Part shown: in pieces, positions 1 to 10,986 of the stretch
Layout of the letters: each line of letters opens with the position of its first letter
How positions within the stretch are numbered: the stretch's first letter is position 1
Assembly: GCF_014840935.1 (NCBI RefSeq)
Contig: NZ_CP062005.1
Span: 2,790,001 to 2,854,000, forward strand
Length of the DNA: 64,000 bases
Direction of reading: 5' to 3'
Source of the DNA: Halomonas sp. YLGW01
Lineage (GTDB): Bacteria > Pseudomonadota > Gammaproteobacteria > Pseudomonadales > Halomonadaceae
Notes under the pieces: generated by a model
Told to the model about the DNA's origin: nothing
The model's database searches: none
What the model saw: the letters and a program-made list of their open reading frames with translations, nothing else
Translations under genes and position numbers: made by a program

Positions 1-1127
1 AGGCGACGCCTCGCCAGCTCGTCCCCCAGCGCCTTGCCCTTGAAGCCTTCCTCGAGCAGTGCCTTGGGCGCGATCGCCTGCGCCGCCCGATAGGCCTCGT
101 CCAGGCGCCGGGCGAGCTCCGGCGCGTCCAGCGACAGGAGTGCCAACTGCGGCGCCAGGCGCTCGTCGCGCCGCCAGGCATCGATGCCGTCCAGCCAGCC
201 GAGTACCTGGGCGGCGGCGAGGGGCGCTGCCTCACTGTCCAAGCGCAACGCTCGGGTCCGGGATGCCTGGCGCGCCAGGTCGGCGTAGGCCTTGGGCAGC
301 TTGAGACGCTCGGCAAGCGCGGCCCGGTCGCCTTCCTCGAGGTGCTCGAGAAGCCGCGCCCAGCGCCAGCGCCGCAGGTCACTGGCCTCGTCGTCCGCGC
401 CATCGCTCGGCGGCGCCGGCAGGCGATGCAGCCGGTCCAGGGCCACGCTCAGGGCCTCACGGTCGACCACCAGCTCCGGCATCAGCACGTCGAGCGCCCC
501 GCAGTCATCGAGGGCCGTGAAATAGGCCGCGGGAGACGGCTCGCCCAGCGCCTTCTCGGTCTCGGTCCAGACCCGCTCGGCGACCAGGTGCGCAAGCTCG
601 CCACTCTCGGCGAGCTCGCGCATCAGGGCCTGAGTGTCCTCGGCGATATGAAAGCCAAGCCCCCGATAGCGGGCCAGGAAGCGCGCGGTACGCAGCACCC
701 GCAGCGGGTCCTCGACGAAGGCCGGCGAGACGTGGCGCAGCCGCTTCGCGGCGAGGTCCTGCTGGCCCTGGAAGGGATCGGTCAGGGTGCCGTCGGCGGC
801 CTCGGCCATGGCGTTGATGGTCAGGTCGCGGCGCGCCAGGTCATCTTCGAGGCTGACCTCTGGACTGGCATGCACGACGAAGCCGGTGTAGCCGTGACCG
901 CGCTTGCGCTCGGTGCGCGCCAGGGCGTATTCCTCATGGGTCACCGGATGCAGGAAGACCGGAAAGTCGCGACCCACCGGGGTGAAGCCGCGCCGAGTCA
1001 TCTCCTCGACGCTTGCCCCGACCACCACCCAGTCATGATCGACCACCGGCCAGCCCAGGCGCGCATCGCGCACCGCACCGCCCACGCAATAGACCTCGAG
1101 GCCTTCAAGGAAACGATCGCCGCTCAT
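1..1127 (-). CDS. cca: CCA tRNA nucleotidyltransferase (3' part beyond window)
   Basis: Adds or repairs the 3' CCA of tRNAs from CTP and ATP. My translation on the minus strand from ATG 1127 gives the class II N-terminus [15 protein letters not shown] followed by DHDWVVVGA; the nucleotidyltransferase G-G-A-V-R-D loop, the [11 protein letters not shown] stretch and the [15 protein letters not shown] segment are all present. The frame stays open to base 1, so the gene is cut by the window edge and its C-terminus (HD domain, if any) cannot be judged. The start overlaps the glpE stop as ATGA, which fixes the start and implies translational coupling at the end of the lptD-surA-pdxA-rsmA-apaGH-glpE gene chain. 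Confidence 0.95.
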   Translation of the reverse strand, partial: MSGDRFLEGLEVYCVGGAVRDARLGWPVVDHDWVVVGASVEEMTRRGFTPVGRDFPVFLHPVTHEEYALARTERKRGHGYTGFVVHASPEVSLEDDLARRDLTINAMAEAADGTLTDPFQGQQDLAAKRLRHVSPAFVEDPLRVLRTARFLARYRGLGFHIAEDTQALMRELAESGELAHLVAERVWTETEKALGEPSPAAYFTALDDCGALDVLMPELVVDREALSVALDRLHRLPAPPSDGADDEASDLRRWRWARLLEHLEEGDRAALAERLKLPKAYADLARQASRTRALRLDSEAAPLAAAQVLGWLDGIDAWRRDERLAPQLALLSLDAPELARRLDEAYRAAQAIAPKALLEEGFKGKALGDELARRR

Positions 1128-1462
1128 GCCGGTGCCGTGGCCACACGGGTAGGATGCCGGGCAGCCCAGTCAGTGAAGCCGCCATCCAGACTGTACACCC
1201 GGGCATAGCCCTGGCCGGCGAGCCAGGCCGCGGCCTGCTGACTGGAATGGCCGTGGTAGCAGACCACCACCAGCGGCGTGTCCTTGGACGTTTCGTCGAG
1301 CAGCGCGCCGACGCTTGCGTTATCCAGATGGCGGCTCGCCGGGATATGGCCCTGGGCGAAGCTCATCGGGTCGCGGATATCGACCAGCGCAAGCGACTCG
1401 CCGGCGTCCAGCCAGGTTTTCAGGGTGGGGATGTCCAGGTGCTCGAAGGGCGTATCGCTCAT
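1124..1462 (-). CDS. glpE: Thiosulfate sulfurtransferase GlpE (single-domain rhodanese)
   Basis: Transfers sulfane sulfur from thiosulfate to cyanide or thiols in the cytoplasm. The 112-residue length is close to E. coli GlpE (108). The active-site loop CYHGHSS is present with the catalytic cysteine at residue 68, preceded by the [15 protein letters not shown] rhodanese signature. A longer frame reaches back to 1879, but the start at ATG 1462 is preceded by GGAG at good spacing and gives the family N-terminus. It lies between apaH and cca; in E. coli glpE instead sits with glpG, so the link here to cca is lineage-specific synteny rather than pathway logic. Confidence 0.93.
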   Translation of the reverse strand: MSDTPFEHLDIPTLKTWLDAGESLALVDIRDPMSFAQGHIPASRHLDNASVGALLDETSKDTPLVVVCYHGHSSQQAAAWLAGQGYARVYSLDGGFTDWAARHPTRVATAPA

Positions 1463-1533
1463 GGTAACTCCAGGAAAGAGAAGGTACGGGAAGAAAAGGG
1501 ACGGAAGAGAAGGTGATGCAGGCCTCGGGGCGG

Positions 1534-2391
1534 TCAGGGCCGGGCCCGTCTGGGATCGCGGCTCGGCTGGTGATAGCGCTTGCCGGTGGAGAGATCCAGC
1601 GCGGTCAGGCTGCCGCCCCACACGCAGCCGGTATCCAGGGCCTCGGCGCGCACCCGGCTGCCGGGGGTGGCCCCTTCCAGCGCCGCCCAGTGGCCAAAGA
1701 GGATGTGGGGATCGTCCTCGCGGGGATAGATGAACCAGGGAGCGAAGCCCTCCGGCGCCGAGTCGAGCCCTTCCTTGGCGGAGAAATCGAGATGCCCCTC
1801 GGAATCGATGAAGCGCATGCGGGTGAAGGCATTGGTAATGAAGCGCAGGCGTTCGATGCCGTCGAGATCGTCCCGCCAACGGTTCGGACGGTTGCCATAC
1901 ATCCGAGCGAGGAAGTCACCGGCGTCCCCGGCGAGCCGCGCCTCGACCTCACCGGCCAGCGCCTGAGCCTTTGCCACCGACCACTGGGGCAGCAATCCCG
2001 CATGGCACATCACGGTATCGCCCGCCTCGCCTGGTTCTATACCTGACACGCCCACTCGCTCGCGCACCATCAGCGGCTGCTGCTGCAGCCAGTCGAGCAG
2101 CATCTCGCGATCTCGCGCCTCGAGAATCGGCGCCAGGGTGTCGGAGCGCTTGGTGGTCGCCCCGCCGCGGGCTACCGCCAGCAGATGAAGATCATGGTTG
2201 CCGAGCACCACCCGGGCCGAGGCGCCGAGCGCGATGACTTCGCGCAGGCAATCGAGCGAGCCCGGCCCACGATTGACCAGGTCGCCGGCCAGCCACAGCC
2301 GGTCGCGACCCGGGGCGAAGTCGAGCCGCTCGAGCAGCGCCACGAACTCCCGGTGGCAGCCCTGCAGATCGCCGATCGCATAGGTGGTCAT
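1534..2391 (-). CDS. apaH: Diadenosine tetraphosphatase (symmetrical) ApaH
   Basis: Hydrolyses Ap4A to two ADP and acts on NpnN RNA caps. The 285 residues contain the metallophosphatase signature: IGDLQG near the N-terminus, then GDLVNRGP and GNHDLHL, and later H-A-G and FGHWAAL histidine motifs. I chose ATG 2391 rather than an upstream frame because AGGAGAC precedes it and it gives the standard MTTYAIGDLQG start. The gene follows apaG by about 130 bp on the same strand in the conserved rsmA-apaG-apaH order, so co-transcription is likely. Confidence 0.96.
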   Translation of the reverse strand: MTTYAIGDLQGCHREFVALLERLDFAPGRDRLWLAGDLVNRGPGSLDCLREVIALGASARVVLGNHDLHLLAVARGGATTKRSDTLAPILEARDREMLLDWLQQQPLMVRERVGVSGIEPGEAGDTVMCHAGLLPQWSVAKAQALAGEVEARLAGDAGDFLARMYGNRPNRWRDDLDGIERLRFITNAFTRMRFIDSEGHLDFSAKEGLDSAPEGFAPWFIYPREDDPHILFGHWAALEGATPGSRVRAEALDTGCVWGGSLTALDLSTGKRYHQPSRDPRRARP

Positions 2392-2524
2392 GACGTCTCC
2401 TGGTGACAAGGGCTTGAAGGATGCGAACCGAAGATACCGCGAGGCCGGCAGGGCCACGACACGGCTCGCCGTATGCTCACCATATCAGGCGCCGAGCCCA
2501 GCCTTGCAGGACCGCCGATGGCGG

Positions 2525-2923
2525 TCAATGCACCTGGTGGGGGCTGGCCAGGCGGAAGGGCGTGATCGGCACCTCGACGTGCTGCTGGGTGGCGGCATCG
2601 ACACAGGTGTAGTCGCCTTCCATCACGCCCACCGGGCCATCCAGTACCGCGCGACTGGTGTAGCTGAAGGTCTGACCGGGGCCGATCAGCGGCTGCTTGC
2701 CGACCACGCCCTTGCCGCGCACCTCCTGCACCTTGCCGCTGCTCTGGGTGATCTTCCAGTGCCGTGCCAGCAGCTGCACGCTGTGGGACGAGCGGTTGTG
2801 CACGGTCACGGTGTAGCTGAACACGTAACGGGACTCGGCCACGTCGGATTCCTCGGCACGATAGGCCGGCTCGACATCGACGGAGATCGCCGCGATCAGG
2901 GCCTCGCGGTGGCTTTCACTCAT
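2525..2923 (-). CDS. apaG: ApaG protein (Co2+/Mg2+ efflux-associated, DUF525)
   Basis: Small beta-sandwich protein of the ApaG/DUF525 family; its biochemical role is unsettled and it was linked genetically to Co2+ resistance. The 132-residue frame shows the family core: [15 protein letters not shown], the [14 protein letters not shown] glycine-rich motif, and the [19 protein letters not shown] strand. It is translationally coupled to rsmA upstream (its ATG overlaps the rsmA stop by four bases) and precedes apaH, the classic gammaproteobacterial arrangement. Confidence 0.95.
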   Translation of the reverse strand: MSESHREALIAAISVDVEPAYRAEESDVAESRYVFSYTVTVHNRSSHSVQLLARHWKITQSSGKVQEVRGKGVVGKQPLIGPGQTFSYTSRAVLDGPVGVMEGDYTCVDAATQQHVEVPITPFRLASPHQVH

Positions 2924-3726
2924 GCGACCTCCTCGGCCAGGTGATCGGCGATGCGCACGAACTCCTCGACGGAGAGGGTCTGCGGCCGCCGGGTCGGATC
3001 GATGCCCAGCGCCTCGAGGGCCTCGGCGGATACACGCCCCTTGAGGTTGTTGCGCAGGGTCTTGCGGCGCTGGCCGAAGGCCTCACGGACCACATCGAAC
3101 AGCAAGGCCGGATCCTTGGCCGGATGCGGCAGGGTCTCGTGGGGCGCCAGCCGCACGATGGCCGACTCGACCTTGGGTTGCGGCACGAAGGCCTCCGGGG
3201 GCACCACGAACAGCGACTCGACCTGGCAATGGTACTGGGCCAGCACCGACAGCCGTCCCCAGTTGGTGCCGCCGGGCTCGGCGGCCAGGCGCTCGACCAC
3301 TTCCTTCTGCAGCATGAAGTGCATGTCGGCAATCGCCCCGGAGGTCTCGAGCAGGTGCACGATCAGCGGCGTAGAGATGTTGTAGGGCAGGTTGCCGACC
3401 ACCCGCAACGCCGGACCGTCGCCACGCAGGGCGGCGAAATCGAAGGCCAGGGCATCTCCCTCGTGGATCACGAAATCGGGATACTGGAAGAACTGCACCC
3501 TAAGGCCGGGGATCAGGTCGCGGTCGAGCTCGATCACTTCCAAAGCGCCGCCGGCGGCCTCGATCAGCGGCTCGGTCAGCGCGCCCTGGCCGGGGCCGAT
3601 CTCGACCAACCGCTCGCCGGCGCGCGGATCGATGGCCCGCACGATGCGCGAGATGATGCCTGAATCGCGCAGGAAGTTCTGGCCGAAACGCTTGCGGGCC
3701 CGATGCATGGGAGGGCGTGAAGACAT
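2920..3726 (-). CDS. rsmA: 16S rRNA (adenine1518-N6/adenine1519-N6)-dimethyltransferase
   Basis: KsgA/RsmA dimethylates two adenines in the 3' hairpin of 16S rRNA during late 30S assembly. Visible: the KRFGQNFL N-terminal motif, SAM-binding [13 protein letters not shown], catalytic NLPYNIS, and a C-terminal helical RNA-binding region. I prefer ATG 3726 (268 residues) because AAGGA lies about 11 bases upstream and the peptide then begins just before HRARKRFGQ; a frame start at 3786 adds 20 poorly conserved residues. It follows pdxA after about 110 bp and overlaps apaG by 4 bp. Confidence 0.96.
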   Translation of the reverse strand: MSSRPPMHRARKRFGQNFLRDSGIISRIVRAIDPRAGERLVEIGPGQGALTEPLIEAAGGALEVIELDRDLIPGLRVQFFQYPDFVIHEGDALAFDFAALRGDGPALRVVGNLPYNISTPLIVHLLETSGAIADMHFMLQKEVVERLAAEPGGTNWGRLSVLAQYHCQVESLFVVPPEAFVPQPKVESAIVRLAPHETLPHPAKDPALLFDVVREAFGQRRKTLRNNLKGRVSAEALEALGIDPTRRPQTLSVEEFVRIADHLAEEVA

Positions 3727-3839
3727 GCGATTGATGATCCTTTGGTTCTGACGGGTGTGGGGGCTTGCCGACACGGCAACCGACACGGATGGATGACGGG
3801 GACGGCCGCGGACGAAACTGAGCAGGTGGCCGAGGCCGG

Positions 3840-4877
3840 CTAGGCCTGAGTGCCACTCGCGGCCATCTCGGCCGCCAGGGCCACGGCGACTCGCAGGCTG
3901 CCGGTGTCGGCGATGCCGCGACCGGCGAGATCCAGGGCGGTGCCGTGATCCACCGAGGTACGCACCAGCGGCAGACCCAGGGTAATGTTGGCGGCGCGCC
4001 CGAAGCCCGCGTACTTGAGCACGGCAAGTCCCTGGTCATGATACATGGCCAGCACCGCATCGGCGTCATCGAGATGCCGCGGCGTGAAGAGGGTATCGGC
4101 GGGATAGGGGCCACGCACATCGAGCCCTTCGGCCGCCAGGCGCTCAAGCGTCGGGGTGATGGTCTCGAGCTCCTCGCGGCCCAGGTGGCCGTCTTCGCCG
4201 GCATGGGGATTGAGCCCGCAGACCTTGAGCCGCGGCGCGGCCAGGCCGAAGTAGCGTTTCAGGTCGCGATCGAGGATGCGCAATACACGGCTCAGCCCCG
4301 CGGCGGTGATGCCATCGGCCACCTCGCGCAGCGGCAGGTGGGTGGTGGCCAGCGCCACCCGCAGCGGACAGCGCGCCGGGCCATCGAGCTGGCCGTGCAG
4401 GGCCTGGTCGGTGGCGAGCATCATCACCACCTCCTCGACCCCGCAGGCATCCCGCAGGTACTCCGTATGGCCGGTGAAGCCGGCCTGGCCGCCCTCGATG
4501 ATCACCCCCTTGTGCAGGGGCGCGGTGACCATGCCCTGAGCCTGGCCCTCGCGACAGGCGGCGATGGCCAGATCCAGCGTCTCGAGCACGTAGGCGCCAT
4601 TGGCGGGCTCGAGTTCGCCGGCCCGGCATGGCGCCTTCAGCGCCACCGGCCACACCGGCAGCACCCCGGATTGCGGCGCCGGCGGCGTCTCGCCGGGGGT
4701 CAGCACCCGCAGCGTCACGGCGAGCCCCAGTTGAGCCGCCCGAGCCTCGAGCAGGTCCGGGTCCCCTACCGCCACCAGGGTAACGTAGGCCACGCCCTCG
4801 GCGGCCAGCTGAAGCGCCAGTTCCGGGCCGATGCCGGCGGGCTCGCCGGTTGTCAGCGCCAGTACCGGCGGCTTCAT
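3840..4877 (-). CDS. pdxA: 4-hydroxythreonine-4-phosphate dehydrogenase
   Basis: Oxidises 4-phosphohydroxy-L-threonine for pyridoxal-phosphate synthesis with NAD+ and a divalent metal. The 345-residue length is slightly above E. coli PdxA (329). Motifs: [12 protein letters not shown] at the N-terminus, GFTGHTEYL and NPHAGE with metal-binding histidines, and AMYHDQGL. Its ATG overlaps the surA stop by four bases. The surA-pdxA-rsmA-apaG-apaH order is conserved in enterics and pseudomonads, which supports the call. Confidence 0.96.
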   Translation of the reverse strand: MKPPVLALTTGEPAGIGPELALQLAAEGVAYVTLVAVGDPDLLEARAAQLGLAVTLRVLTPGETPPAPQSGVLPVWPVALKAPCRAGELEPANGAYVLETLDLAIAACREGQAQGMVTAPLHKGVIIEGGQAGFTGHTEYLRDACGVEEVVMMLATDQALHGQLDGPARCPLRVALATTHLPLREVADGITAAGLSRVLRILDRDLKRYFGLAAPRLKVCGLNPHAGEDGHLGREELETITPTLERLAAEGLDVRGPYPADTLFTPRHLDDADAVLAMYHDQGLAVLKYAGFGRAANITLGLPLVRTSVDHGTALDLAGRGIADTGSLRVAVALAAEMAASGTQA

Positions 4878-5866
4878 GATCCGCTGGCCCCGTTCAGGCG
4901 GTTATCGATGTAGGCGCCGGCGCGGATCTCCTGCAGCCAGACTTCCATCTCGTCGTTGGCCTTGCGCTGGAAGAGGGTCTGGCGCACCTGATTGCGCTGG
5001 GTCGGATTGCGGCCCTGGCCGCCCTCGCGGTCGGCGAGCCTGACCAGATGAAAGCCGCTGGGGCTTCTGATCGGCGCGGAGACCTCACCCACGTCCAGCG
5101 ACGGCACCGCCTGGGTGAAGATGCTCGGCACCTCGGCGGCCGAGCGCCAGCCCAGATCGCCACCGTTGAGGGCCTGGCCGCCATCGGATTCCGCGGCCGC
5201 CAGACTGGCGAAGTCGGCGCCATTGTCGAGCCGACGACGCAGGCCCTCGATCGTGGCACGGGCCTCGTCGACCTCGGCCTGGCTGGGCGACTGGGGCAGC
5301 GCGACCATGATGTGCGACAGGCGATAGCGCACGTCGCCGTTGGCGCCCTGCTGCTCCAGGTAACGCTCCACCTCGCGCTCGCTGATGGTGACCCGGCTGG
5401 CCACGCGGCGCTGCTGCAGCTGGCGCATCAAGAGCTCGCGACGCACATCCTCGCGCACCGCGGCCAGCGTCAGGCCATCGGCCTCGAGGGTATCGGCGAA
5501 CTGCTCGAGGCTCATACCGTTGCTCTCGGCGATGCCACGCACCGTGCGGTTGAGCTCGGTGTCGTCGACGCTCAGGTTGGCGTCACGGGCCATCTGCAGC
5601 TGAATCTCCTCGACGATCATGCGATCCAGCACCTGCTGTTCCAGGGCCGTATCGCTGGGCGGCGTGACGCCGCGCTTGGCCAGCTGATCGCGGGCCCGGG
5701 CGACCCGGCTCTCGAGCTCGCTGTGCATGATTGCGCCCTCGTTGACCACCGCCACGATGTGATCCAGAGGCCTGAGCTGCTGGGCCAGGGCCGTCAGCGG
5801 GGCCGCCCCCAGGGGCAGGGCCACCATCAGGGCCATGGCCAGCGGGGCGATCAGTCGACTGCGCAT
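4874..5866 (-). CDS. surA: Periplasmic chaperone SurA with a single parvulin domain
   Basis: Escorts unfolded outer-membrane proteins, including LptD, to the BAM complex. The start at ATG 5866 has AGAGG upstream and opens a signal peptide (residues 1-29, cleavage after ALA). Residues about 30-175 form the SurA N-domain (LDHIVAVVNEGAIMHSELE), 181-280 one parvulin-type PPIase module (RYRLSHIMVALPQSP to GFHLVRLADREG), and 290-325 the C-terminal helix (VWLQEIRAGAYIDNRL). The length is 330 residues versus 428 in E. coli: the module that resembles P1 joins directly to the C-terminal segment, so one PPIase domain is absent. No frameshift is seen. It is downstream of its client lptD. Confidence 0.94.
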   Translation of the reverse strand: MRSRLIAPLAMALMVALPLGAAPLTALAQQLRPLDHIVAVVNEGAIMHSELESRVARARDQLAKRGVTPPSDTALEQQVLDRMIVEEIQLQMARDANLSVDDTELNRTVRGIAESNGMSLEQFADTLEADGLTLAAVREDVRRELLMRQLQQRRVASRVTISEREVERYLEQQGANGDVRYRLSHIMVALPQSPSQAEVDEARATIEGLRRRLDNGADFASLAAAESDGGQALNGGDLGWRSAAEVPSIFTQAVPSLDVGEVSAPIRSPSGFHLVRLADREGGQGRNPTQRNQVRQTLFQRKANDEMEVWLQEIRAGAYIDNRLNGASGS

Positions 5867-5933
5867 AAGTACCTCTTTCGTGATGATGTCTGGAACGCCG
5901 GTATCGATGCCTGCGCGCCGCGGCGCCCAAGGC

Positions 5934-8366
5934 TCAGAAATCGGTGGAGCGGTAGCCGGGAATGGCCTGCTCGAAGTAAGTGTCCGCTTCCTGCCCCACC
6001 CCGCCGAGGCCCTTGAAGATGAAGCGCAGGAAGATGCCGCGATCGGTGTAGTCATCGTCGATGGAATCGGCGGTATCGTTGTCCTCGACCCAGTCGCGCC
6101 ACACCAGCTGCAGGCCATAGCAGCAGTCATTCCACTGCACCCCTGCCAGACGCTCCAGGGAGCGGCTGTTGGTATTGTCGTACAGGTAGCGCCCGATCAG
6201 GTCGAAGCGTGCGCCGGTACTCAGGGCGAAGGAGACATCGAACTCCTCCTGGTCATAGCCGACCTGATCTTCCTCGTCATCGGCGGAGGGGTCATAGCCC
6301 TGAAGCTCCCAGCCATAGCCGAGGTTCAGCACATGGCCATCGGGGTGGCGATAGGCGAGATCCACGCCGCTGCGCTCGGTCAGGTCGCGTTCGGTATCGT
6401 AGAGCCAGGTGGAGCCGGCGCTCCAGGCCTCATTGATCTGCCACTCGGCCTTAGTCACCAGGGGCGTGCGATCCCGGGTGGCGCGATACCAGGCGTCATA
6501 GTCGCTATCGCGATCCGGCACGTCGTTCGGGTCGCCGTCCATGTCGATGGTGCGATCCTCGAAGTAGACGCCCATGCCGATGCCGAGATCGAGGCGCTCG
6601 CGGCCGCTGTCGTCCGCCAGGAAGCGGGAACTGACGCCACCCGAGAGCCGGTTCAGATCACCGACCCGGTCCGCGCCCGAGAAGCGATAGGGCGACCACA
6701 GCTGCCCCCAGGAGAAGGCCTTCTCGCTGGTATCGAAGTCGGGGTACTCCTGCTGATCCTCGGCCGGCACATAGGCGTAGTTGAGGCGCGGCTCCAGGGT
6801 CTGACGATAGTCGCCACCGAAGGCCGACAGCTCGCGTTCGAACACCAGGCCGCCATCGATGGAGCTGACCGGCACGCTGCGGGACAGGGTGGTGGCGTTG
6901 TCGGTGTCCCGGTTGCCATAGTCGAGCTCGTAGTGGGTGGAGTCCAGGGTGACCTTCGGCTCCAGGAAGCCCCAGCTCGGGTCCGCACGCCACCCCAGCG
7001 CCGGCGCCAGGTGCACCCGGCTGCCGTTGGCGGCTTCATCGTCGTCGATGTCGCTGTCCGTCTCGTCGACGTCGCGCCAGAAGTAGGTCGCGTTGGAGCG
7101 CCACTGCTGATAGACACCGTTGTCCTGATCCCAGCGCGCGTTGGCGGTCAGGCTCGGCAGGCGGTAGAAGGGCTTGTCGTCATCATCCAGAGGATCCTCG
7201 AGCTTCTGATACCCCTGGGCGCTGGCCTCGAGCTGCCACGTCTCGCCACCATAGCCGAGGCGCGCCAGACGCGACAGCTTGTCGGTCTCGGACTCGCCGA
7301 AGTCGCGGCCGAAGTCGTCGAAGTAGGCGCCGTCGCTGGCCGCGCCATAGGCTAGCTCGTAGCCGAGCCGGGAACTCAGCTGGCCCTGGTGGTGATAGTC
7401 CATATACCAGCGGGTATCGCCATCCTCGAGTGCCGTGCTGCCATCATCGTCGCCGGCGTTGCGATCGCGGGACAGGTAGGCGCCTTCCAGGGTGCCGGAG
7501 AAGTCCCGTTGCAGGTAGCGATACTCGCCGCCCAGCAGCAGGCCGCTGTCGCTGACCCAGCGCGGGGTGATGGTGGCATCCTGATTCGGAGCGATGTTCC
7601 AGTAGAAGGGCTGCGAATAGTCGAGGCCATTGCCGGAGACACTGATCGCCGGCCACAGGAAGCCGGTCTGACGGCGGTCATCGATCGGGAAGCGCACCCA
7701 GGGCCAGTAGAAGACCGGCACCTCCTGCACCTCGAGGCGGGCGTGTTTGGCAGTACCGAAGCCCGACTCGCGATCCAGCACGATGTCGCTGCCCACCAGT
7801 CGCCACAGCGCATTGCCCGGCTCGCAGGTGGTGAAGCTGGCGTCGCTGAGCTGGTAGCGTCCGTCCTCGAGACGGGCGAGCCGCTGCGCATCGCCCCGTA
7901 GGCGGGCATCGTGAGTCACGTAGTGGGCGCTGTCGACCGAGGCGGCATCGCTGTTCAACGCCACCTCGGCGGACGCGCCGCGCACCAGCAGGCCCCGGTC
8001 GCGCAGGGCCAGCGGCCCCGAGACCTGGGCACGCTCGCGCGCAGGGCCCAGCAACACCTCGGGCGCCTCGACCTGGCTGTTGCCGCGGCGCAGCAGCACC
8101 TCGCCGGCCAAGCGCACCGTGCCGTCCTCGTCATAGCGGGCGCTGTCCGACGAGGAGCGGATAGCCTCGGGGTTCTCACCGGCCGGCAGCCGGTAGTCCG
8201 GCATCACATAGTGACCCCGGCACAGCGCATCCGCGGGTGCCTCGTCGCCCCAGGGCTGCCAGTCGAGCTGAGCCGCCGGCAGCGATGCCGGCGGAGCCGC
8301 CAGGGCATGATTGCCGGCGACGGTGGCGAGACCGGCCAGGGCACTCCAATAGTGTCGCTTGCCCAT
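5934..8366 (-). CDS. lptD: LPS-assembly protein LptD (outer-membrane beta-barrel)
   Basis: Inserts lipopolysaccharide into the outer leaflet together with LptE. The 810 residues contain a signal peptide (cleavage near residue 23, HALA), an N-terminal OstA-type beta-jellyroll (about 75-190) and a large C-terminal barrel with very acidic loops typical of halophile surface proteins (DDDDK, DSDIDDDE, ADDEED). Four cysteines, C49, C181 and the pair C748-C749, match the four cysteines whose non-consecutive disulfides are required in E. coli. ATG 8366 is preceded by GAGGAAG. It is the first gene of the lptD-surA-pdxA-rsmA-apaGH chain. Confidence 0.97.
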   Translation of the reverse strand: MGKRHYWSALAGLATVAGNHALAAPPASLPAAQLDWQPWGDEAPADALCRGHYVMPDYRLPAGENPEAIRSSSDSARYDEDGTVRLAGEVLLRRGNSQVEAPEVLLGPARERAQVSGPLALRDRGLLVRGASAEVALNSDAASVDSAHYVTHDARLRGDAQRLARLEDGRYQLSDASFTTCEPGNALWRLVGSDIVLDRESGFGTAKHARLEVQEVPVFYWPWVRFPIDDRRQTGFLWPAISVSGNGLDYSQPFYWNIAPNQDATITPRWVSDSGLLLGGEYRYLQRDFSGTLEGAYLSRDRNAGDDDGSTALEDGDTRWYMDYHHQGQLSSRLGYELAYGAASDGAYFDDFGRDFGESETDKLSRLARLGYGGETWQLEASAQGYQKLEDPLDDDDKPFYRLPSLTANARWDQDNGVYQQWRSNATYFWRDVDETDSDIDDDEAANGSRVHLAPALGWRADPSWGFLEPKVTLDSTHYELDYGNRDTDNATTLSRSVPVSSIDGGLVFERELSAFGGDYRQTLEPRLNYAYVPAEDQQEYPDFDTSEKAFSWGQLWSPYRFSGADRVGDLNRLSGGVSSRFLADDSGRERLDLGIGMGVYFEDRTIDMDGDPNDVPDRDSDYDAWYRATRDRTPLVTKAEWQINEAWSAGSTWLYDTERDLTERSGVDLAYRHPDGHVLNLGYGWELQGYDPSADDEEDQVGYDQEEFDVSFALSTGARFDLIGRYLYDNTNSRSLERLAGVQWNDCCYGLQLVWRDWVEDNDTADSIDDDYTDRGIFLRFIFKGLGGVGQEADTYFEQAIPGYRSTDF

Positions 8367-8398
8367 CTTCCTCGCTGTCCTTGACGGGTGAAATCGGT

Positions 8399-8404
8399 AT
8401 TATA
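8399..8404 (-). promoter_or_regulatory. Candidate -10 box for lptD
   Basis: On the minus strand a perfect TATAAT lies 33 bp upstream of the lptD start. No good -35 is visible at 16-18 bp (CAGACA or GCAGAC), so the promoter is inferred from the -10 and its position only. Confidence 0.45.
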
Positions 8405-8555
8405 CAGATCGCATTCCGGCTGTCTGCCACCGCTCGGCCGGCACCGCTGCCGCCCGCCGAGGTCCCGGCGGACGGCGCGCAAGACATTCAGCATGTGATG
8501 CCCCGAGGAGAGCGTCAACCCGCACACCGCGGTCGGTATCACTACAGGAGAGCCC

Positions 8556-10285
<1,730 letters not shown>

Positions 10286-10356
10286 GCGTCTCGTTACGCC
10301 TTTGGTGCCCCTTGGCCGCGCCCCTTTTCCTCAAGCGCCGTTCGCGTGGATAGCCA

Positions 10357-10392
10357 TTTTACCTCAGGTTTTACCCCAGCTTTTACCCCAGA
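10357..10392 (+). repeat. Three tandem 12-bp repeats in the OsmC-gene leader
   Basis: TTTTACCTCAGG, TTTTACCCCAGC and TTTTACCCCAGA follow each other without spacer and end 15 bp before the ATG at 10408, just upstream of the GGAGAG ribosome-binding site. The period is close to one helical turn. Nothing in the sequence tells whether this is a protein-binding array or slippage product. Confidence 0.85.
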
Positions 10393-10407
10393 TGGAGAGA
10401 TAGCCTC

Positions 10408-10827
10408 ATGAAAGCCAGCGTCAAGTGGACCGATGGTCGCCAGTTCGTCGCCGAATCGGGCAGCGGCCACAGCGTGGTGATCGACGGACCGCCCGACCAC
10501 GGCGGCCGCGACACCGGTCCCCGCCCCATGGAGATGCTGCTGATGGGGCTCGGGGCCTGCACCTCCTTCGACGTGCTGCAGATCCTCGAGAAGTCCCGCG
10601 CCCCGATCAGCGACTGTGTGGCCAGCATCGAGGCCGAGCGCGCCGACAGCGTGCCCAGTGTCTTCACCAAGATCCATGTCCATTTCACCGTCAGCGGCCA
10701 GGGCCTCAAGGAGAAGCAGGTCGAGCGGGCGGTGGCCCTGTCAGCGGAGAAATACTGCAGCGCCTCCATCATGCTCGCCAACGGCGGGGTCGAGGTGACG
10801 CACTCCTTCACCATCGTCGAGGACTGA
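10408..10827 (+). CDS. OsmC-family peroxide-detoxifying protein (YhfA type)
   Basis: OsmC/Ohr-fold protein; family members reduce organic or fatty-acid hydroperoxides through two cysteines. The 139 residues carry the conserved pair: C51 in GLGACTSFD and C117 in EKYCSAS. The early PRPMEMLLMGLGAC motif groups it with the YhfA branch rather than Ohr. ATG 10408 has GGAGAGA upstream. It stands alone between murU and speD. The substrate is unknown. Confidence 0.88.
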   Translation: MKASVKWTDGRQFVAESGSGHSVVIDGPPDHGGRDTGPRPMEMLLMGLGACTSFDVLQILEKSRAPISDCVASIEAERADSVPSVFTKIHVHFTVSGQGLKEKQVERAVALSAEKYCSASIMLANGGVEVTHSFTIVED

Positions 10828-10838
10828 ATTCCGCCAAA

Positions 10839-10874
10839 ACACCCCGGAGCGGGTGCGCCCGTGCTTCGGGGTGT
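10839..10874 (+). terminator. Imperfect hairpin after the OsmC gene
   Basis: ACACCCCG at 10839-10846 pairs with CGGGGTGT at 10867-10874, with a nested CGGG/CCCG stem inside. No uridine run follows, so intrinsic termination would be weak. Confidence 0.45.
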
Positions 10875-10986
10875 GCATAATACGCGCCTTTCATGCAGCC
10901 CCGGCCAAGTCCGCCAGCCATGTCGGCTTGCGCTTGCGACACCGCCAGGCATACCACGCACTCAAGCACCTGAGGGAGGCTCGGAC

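Noticed and set aside
342-1208. A 288-codon plus-strand frame at the left edge
   Set aside because: It is antisense to cca, whose minus-strand translation matches the nucleotidyltransferase family throughout.
8381-8406. TTGACG followed by TATTAT/TATACA on the plus strand as an amgK promoter
   Set aside because: Spacing of 11-14 bp is too short for sigma-70; the TATAAT on the opposite strand better serves lptD.
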